64,000 nt of DNA. Source: Stenopsyche tienmushanensis (lineage: Eukaryota; Arthropoda; Insecta; Trichoptera; Stenopsychidae). A program made the translations under genes and the position numbers. The notes under the pieces are model-generated. The model did no database searches. It was not told the origin of the DNA and saw only the letters and a list, made by a program, of their open reading frames with translations. Positions 58,621 to 64,000 of the stretch are shown here, one piece after another; within the stretch, counting starts at the first letter, position 1; each line of letters opens with the position of its first letter. The stretch covers positions 124,001 through 188,000 of the forward strand of contig WACJ01000266.1 of NCBI GenBank assembly GCA_008973525.1, given 5' to 3'.

Positions 58621-61065
58621 GGTTATGTTAATCAGAATGCAATTGCAACGCTTAAAAAGAACAATAAGTTATGGCATATATATCAATATATAAATATGTT
58701 ATTGCTGCACAATGACCAAAAATAGGCTGCGCTAATGCATAGGAGTCTTGGTGGTGTCGGTGGGCTCTTAAATGTTATAATATATAAAATATTGACTAAT
58801 AAGAATGTTTATTTAGAAGTACTTAATTTAAATCTATAAATAAATGTTAGTATGATTGCAAACCCGTTTCAAGCGCATTGCAAAATGTTTAAGCATATAC
58901 TAATAATAAAGGCAGACTATTTTATTAAAAATTATTTACATAGAACTTTTAAGAAACTTATTTTAATTTTTACATGAAGAGTTGTATTACGGCTGTGAAC
59001 GTTAAAATATCCAAATTTATTAAAAGCTTTTCGCTAACCACTTTGATATGATTTCATAGCACATGTGGTCACCAGCCACATTGTTACAAATCCGGCACCT
59101 TATCATAGGGCTACCTTCAACTACTATTATCTAAATTTGCTAACACATAAACCATAAAATGGAAACATATCTTGCACATTAATAAATAATTAATTCTGTT
59201 TATAATATTAAAATTTATAATACATTTTTATGGACATAATTTGAAAATAGTCAATACGTAGCGAAAAAAAAATACCTGTTAACGATTCTGACCTATATAA
59301 AATAGCAATGGCTCGTATATGTGATCCTATACATGCGCTATATGGTAAAAATATAAATACTGGTTTATTAAATGCATGGCAGCTACCAAAACTTGCACAT
59401 TTCTAATTTTAAACTTTACAAACTTTAGTAATTATTATACATTTAAACATTACTTCAAATTAAAATGACCTTGAGGGGGGAAACTAGTTTAGGCAGTTCA
59501 AAAAATCGTTTTTTTTTAATTTTATAAATTAGTGTCAGTTATCATCAGTTTAGCTTTGATCTTCCTAGTATGTATTTAAAGTTAGAAATCAAAATATAAT
59601 CTTATTCGAAACGAAAACAGATGTAGTAAGCCACGTAACAGATCCTTCCATGGAAATCGACACATCAAGAGTCAATCAAGTTTTAGTGAAGATGTAAGTG
59701 CTAGCAAAAAAGCTTAAACACTTGGAACGGAACCTGAAGCGCACTTTTCTCCATTACACCCTCGACCTTCAGAAATAAATTCTTCCAATATATATAAGAT
59801 TTATCGAAAGGTGAATTACTGAAGAGATGTTTAAGTGATCACGTTTGCATAATGCAAACGAATGTTTCAATTGGAATTTTATTTTCAAACGCGTTTTCCT
59901 CGAAACAACTCTTTTTCAACTGGTAAGAACTCCAACTCAAAAAGTTGTAAACCAGTTATTTAAAATTTTTGTATAAAGATTTTATACTTAATTCTAATCG
60001 ATATGAAGCTAATTCTTAGATAATATTATTGCTTAAAGTGTGATATTTATTGCAAGGAAGGAGCAAAAAATGGTAAAAAACCGTAACATTTTGTTTAGAC
60101 ACTCCTTAAACATGTAATTTTATTTTTTTTTAATCAAAACATGTTCTTAAAAAATATATTATTAATAAAGTCAATATATTGTATTGATTTTGAATCAAAT
60201 TTGTGATTCACAATTCCCGCCAATAGCAAACTCTGATGGCGATCTTCCATTTACAGTAGCTTATAACTCGGATATTTCCGGGGGAAATGAATTAAAAAAA
60301 TATTCAGATGTACTTCAAAATATTAATAAGATATTCTCTAAGTTTAAACAAATTCTAATTATTCTTTCTCTGTTCAAAAAAAATACGAAAAACACTTAAA
60401 AATCTGCCTTCTAAACCGGTTTTCCCCCTTAAGTATACGAAATTATAGACTTTCTTTAAAGAAAGAGATGTATTTCTTGATGTAATTATCAGAATATCAT
60501 GAAATGAAATCAGCTTAAATCACAATAAATATCCAAACATTTATAAGGAACAAACATTTGAAAAGGGTTACAAATTAGCATACTGCACAGTCTATCACTG
60601 ATATGTATTTAACATTTACAGCTCGTATGGTCAGACTGTCTGGCCTAAAAGATTCTCGCGAGTAGCTCCGTCGGCCAGACAGTCTGGCCGAAATAATAGG
60701 CCAGATATAAACTTGTGCAAGCTGGAGTAGCTAATTGGTTTACAGAAAATTTGGCTGGAGTTCAAAAAGTTAAATGTACAAGAAACAACATTATAATGAA
60801 CCTCTTAACGTAAATATTATATGTTTCAATAAATTAAATTGTTTTTTAGAATTATTAAATGTTGTCAACATAAGAAACATAGCTTCAACAGTCAGACAAT
60901 GCAATTCATTAGATATATCTATATTCATTCATACAAAAATACGACAACTGTTATATGTAGTATATATTTAACATTTGTATTTTGATGGTCAATGTTAGAT
61001 GCTAACAAAATTCTAAACTACCCAGTTGACTATAATGTCATACATGTTACAAAAAATGAAAATAG
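58621..61065. other. Intergenic and 3' side of OCRL, no gene
   Basis: AT-rich. About 59885-59925 carries the inverted GCGTTTTCCTCGAAACAACT / TTTTCAACT module also seen at 3580, 6110 and 13560. A hairpin lies at 60633-60685. Short ORFs (60184-60399, 60774-60971) match nothing I know. Confidence 0.45.
60633..60685. repeat. Short inverted repeat (AGACTGTCTGGCC)
   Basis: Perfect 13-base arms AGACTGTCTGGCC and GGCCAGACAGTCT separated by 27 bases. The word TGGCC recurs just beyond. It could be a miniature element or a structured RNA segment. Confidence 0.7.
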
Positions 61066-63639
61066 TTAATCTCTCAAAATATCGCTCTGATCATTGACAA
61101 GAAAGTGATGAACAAACATCATTTTTTTCTTTTCGAATTCGACTTTAGATTTATTTTGCGGCGCGTCTCTTAAAAATATTGATCCAAATAGGGTCGCAAG
61201 AGTTTTGGAGTCGGTGCCGTTATCACTACTGTAATTTAAAACTTCCTGCAGGAAACAGCACAGATATAAAAACACATTCTTTTTATATTCGGGGAGATGC
61301 ATGATTATTTGTTTGCACTGTAAGTAATTAGCGGCAGCATTTAAACAGGCATAATGATGATTATAAGGAATTATCGGCTCGGCTGTGCTCTCGAGAAATA
61401 ATAACAAAGCTTCTACGACGGAATGAATCGTTCCGGGCAACTCTGAAGCGGATCCGTAATCCAACCAATCTCGTATTTGCAATAACTCGGAATGCAGTCC
61501 GGGTTGCTTGAAAATATTCGGCTGTTTCAAGCCGTACTTATATATATGATCGACTAAATACCATATTTCTTTTGGTACGATATATCCATCGCTTCTGTAG
61601 TGAATGCTATCACTATTCTCCGCGTCTATAGCTTTTTTACTATGAACCTCATGCACGGGTGTTTTCAAATGAATCAATGTCTCAATCGAGCTTCCAAAAC
61701 AGCTCGCAATATAAGTACCATTAACAGTAATAAATATATCCTTACCGCCGTCCAAATGAAGAACAAGAATATCATACAGTTTATCTTCACCCAGGTTTAA
61801 TTTAAACGCTGATTTTTTGTTTACGAATACTTCGAGTTTTACATCGCATTTCTCTCCCGGATTGATTTGTTTTAAATTTGGCTCAATATTCAACCAATCT
61901 TTGCAATACGACGACTCCTCTAGCTTTTTTATAAATTCAAATTTAACAGGGACTTGCCCAGTATTGGCAATGCAGACTTCTTGAAGTTGCCCTTCTAAAT
62001 ATTTGACGTTATTGAAAATAATTTCCGTCGGCTCTACCGTAACATGAGGTAAGAATTCATTTTCCATCTTATCCAATTTTTTGATTACTTCCTCGTGAAC
62101 TTTTCTGTATTTTTTCATATCGACGACTTTGATTTCCGATAAAAATACTCCGCTAACTGGTTTATGATCGCTTATATTTAGTTCCGGGTGGCTAGTATAT
62201 TTCTGTTGATTGATTGAATCTCCTTTCCAGAAGATACGATCACACCAAGCGGGAGCTCGTTCTTTTTCACTCGAATCCCATTCATCCGTTCCAGGATCAT
62301 ATTTATATGTAGGCTGAAAATCAATAACACCTTCTGTGAATCCGTTCAAAACATTGTTCGCTTTGTGCTGCAATTTTAATTGATCGGCTACTAATACGGC
62401 TTGAATATTGTTATCTTTCAGTAGTTTTTTAACAGTATTGTGATCCATCTCGGTAATTCTATAATTTAAATCGCCCAACCAATATATTTGATCATGATCT
62501 TTGATATGTTTAGGCGGATTGAATTGCATGAACGTAGTTCTATTGCATATTTCTTGAAAATCTTGATTCCTTCGTTCGTATTCTTCTACGTGGGCAGCGA
62601 GATGTGAGTTGACAAAGCATATGGAGGTTTTATGAAGATCAAAACGTATTGACACTCCACCTTTATTTCCCATTTTACCCATTATACCTGTTCCTACAGT
62701 ATTGCAATCAATATTCCTTATAAAATTTGCAAATTGTTTTTTGACTAAAACTATGAGCATCATTCCGATGAGTCTCACCAAATAAACTTTTTTATATTCA
62801 GCCCTTGAATCGATACCGGCTTCAACAGCTTCGAGCCACTCCGTTTCTTTTTGAGTATAATGAAAAAGAAATGCTTCTTTGGATAGGTCCAATTCTTGAA
62901 AGCCGACTGCGTATATATCAGGAGGCGTCTCTTCAGTACTCAGCCATTTTTGTAATGAGGTTGAAGGAGATTGCCCATTGACATTCCAAGTTCCTACGAA
63001 AATACTGAAAGGCTGCGCAAATGTATATTCATGTTCTTTCATTTGTAAATGATATTTTATTAAATTATCTCTAGCAGTAATAGGAGTAACACCTTGGGCT
63101 ATATTCTGTCTGGGAACATAAAGATCTGGACTATCCATATCAGCCATTGTGGTTAAATCTGAATTCTTTTTAGTGCCTGAATATTTGCGTATCCAAGTGA
63201 ATTGGGGATTATCAAGATTCTCAGTTGATTCTACAGATCTAAATATCGTTTCTACAAAAGTAGCTGTATGCGATCCTAGATGTAATTCGTAAGATATTCG
63301 AGGTTTTCTGGAGGTTATTGTGAGGTGCAGTAAAAGTTCTGACTTTACACTTCCGTCGTCAATTTCGCACTTGAAATTCTTATCGATTGGTAGGATTCTC
63401 TCAATAGAAAGATCTAAAAATGAAGTGGGAGGATAACACCCAGACAGGAGGACAAATAGGGCGTTTTCACTGCCACACTGTACAATTACGAGTATCCTCT
63501 CTCGTTGTAGCCAATCTGGTCCTACCAGAGCAGCGTCTGTCAATAGTGCAACGACGCTTTCTCCGGATGCAAATTTAGCAGCAACAATAGATGTAAGGTC
63601 TTCAATGTTCTTGTTAGGTCGAGCACCAGCTCGCTCCAT
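61066..63639 (-). CDS. Ocrl: OCRL-like inositol polyphosphate 5-phosphatase
   Basis: 857 residues from the first ATG (MERAGARPNKNIEDL), near the 900 residues of human OCRL, in one uninterrupted exon. The frame is open ten codons further up but lacks an ATG. Order: N-terminal PH-like region (about 1-130); 5-phosphatase catalytic domain (about 208-500) with FVGTWNVNGQ, AVGFQELDLS, MGNKGGVSIRFD, NSHLAAH, WLGDLNYRI, PAWCDRIFWKG and SDHKPV; ASH domain (about 525-645); RhoGAP-like domain (about 680-850, YLVDHIYKYGLKQPNIFKQP, LPGTIHSVVEALLLFLE). The arginine finger of active RhoGAPs is not present, as in known OCRL. It removes the 5-phosphate of PI(4,5)P2 on endosomes, Golgi and clathrin structures. 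All catalytic motifs are intact. INPP5B is the vertebrate paralogue; insects generally have a single gene. Confidence 0.95.
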   Translation of the reverse strand: MERAGARPNKNIEDLTSIVAAKFASGESVVALLTDAALVGPDWLQRERILVIVQCGSENALFVLLSGCYPPTSFLDLSIERILPIDKNFKCEIDDGSVKSELLLHLTITSRKPRISYELHLGSHTATFVETIFRSVESTENLDNPQFTWIRKYSGTKKNSDLTTMADMDSPDLYVPRQNIAQGVTPITARDNLIKYHLQMKEHEYTFAQPFSIFVGTWNVNGQSPSTSLQKWLSTEETPPDIYAVGFQELDLSKEAFLFHYTQKETEWLEAVEAGIDSRAEYKKVYLVRLIGMMLIVLVKKQFANFIRNIDCNTVGTGIMGKMGNKGGVSIRFDLHKTSICFVNSHLAAHVEEYERRNQDFQEICNRTTFMQFNPPKHIKDHDQIYWLGDLNYRITEMDHNTVKKLLKDNNIQAVLVADQLKLQHKANNVLNGFTEGVIDFQPTYKYDPGTDEWDSSEKERAPAWCDRIFWKGDSINQQKYTSHPELNISDHKPVSGVFLSEIKVVDMKKYRKVHEEVIKKLDKMENEFLPHVTVEPTEIIFNNVKYLEGQLQEVCIANTGQVPVKFEFIKKLEESSYCKDWLNIEPNLKQINPGEKCDVKLEVFVNKKSAFKLNLGEDKLYDILVLHLDGGKDIFITVNGTYIASCFGSSIETLIHLKTPVHEVHSKKAIDAENSDSIHYRSDGYIVPKEIWYLVDHIYKYGLKQPNIFKQPGLHSELLQIRDWLDYGSASELPGTIHSVVEALLLFLESTAEPIIPYNHHYACLNAAANYLQCKQIIMHLPEYKKNVFLYLCCFLQEVLNYSSDNGTDSKTLATLFGSIFLRDAPQNKSKVEFEKKKMMFVHHFLVNDQSDILRD

Positions 63640-64000
63640 TACGCTGAACCCGGCTAACGCAGCTGTCACTTTGGTGTTAGACGTAATAAGTGCTGCCAGC
63701 TAATACATATATAGTTCCACTAATGAAAACAATTCAATTTCGCTTATCCATTACGTAAAAACTTGTCAAAAATAAAAACTTTATAATTAATGGAAATCTA
63801 ATGGAAAATAAAAATTACAAGTTTTGATTATTTGCATATTCACTCATTAATTAATTTTATTTTTAATTCGTACATAATTTTTCATGGTGATAGATCATAA
63901 ATTACACCTAAAATATATCCTTTTTATATATCCAAATTGTATATATTTAACAAGGTTTGATATAATTTGGACGGCTATAGATATATATATATATATATAT
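63640..64000. other. 5' flank of OCRL, AT-rich
   Basis: 5'UTR/promoter side of the minus-strand gene. An in-frame stop lies about 20 codons before the ATG. No clear promoter element. The window ends in an AT dinucleotide run (from about 63978). Confidence 0.5.

Overview
This is AT-rich eukaryotic nuclear DNA, almost certainly from an insect or other arthropod. The protein-coding genes are split into exons by GT-AG introns. They include a loquacious-type dsRNA-binding protein, a muscle-type Ig/FN3 protein and OCRL, and the DNA between them is filled with Jockey- and R1-like LINEs, hAT, mariner/Tc1 and pogo/Tigger remnants and foldback MITEs. I see no prokaryotic features, tRNA or rRNA. I cannot name the species.

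Layout: 1-12.4 kb has no convincing gene and holds dispersed and inverted repeats plus one hAT copy. A plus-strand gene runs from about 12.4 to 21.0 kb. Its three phase-compatible coding exons (12588-12657, 16658-18343, 18929-20418) predict a 1081-residue protein: a possible N-myristoylation site, FN3-Ig-Ig-FN3, a charged repetitive linker and a C-terminal membrane anchor. On the minus strand follow two exons of a 5-hydroxyisourate hydrolase-like gene (23.6-24.2 kb), one exon of an aldo-keto reductase (28.1 kb), and four exons of a loquacious/TARBP2-like gene (31.8-33.1 kb) that carries a 15-bp coding minisatellite.

34-50 kb is a nest of transposons. A Jockey-type LINE of about 5.4 kb with both ORFs open sits inside a CpG-rich dispersed repeat. 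A 1000-bp hAT derivative with a perfect 8-bp target duplication sits at the centre of a palindromic MITE. An R1-like LINE that keeps its gag ORF but has lost its reverse transcriptase sits inside another hAT copy. 50-61 kb is gene-poor with decayed elements. 61.1-63.6 kb holds an intronless, intact OCRL-like inositol polyphosphate 5-phosphatase on the minus strand.

The host genes do not form a pathway. The Ig/FN3 protein is probably muscular, Loqs works with Dicer, HIU hydrolase acts in urate breakdown, and OCRL acts on phosphoinositides of endosomes and Golgi. I found no convincing new multi-gene system. The items most worth following are the predicted membrane-anchored Ig/FN3 protein, the apparently truncated HIU hydrolase, the coding minisatellite in loqs, and the reconstructable order of transposon insertions.
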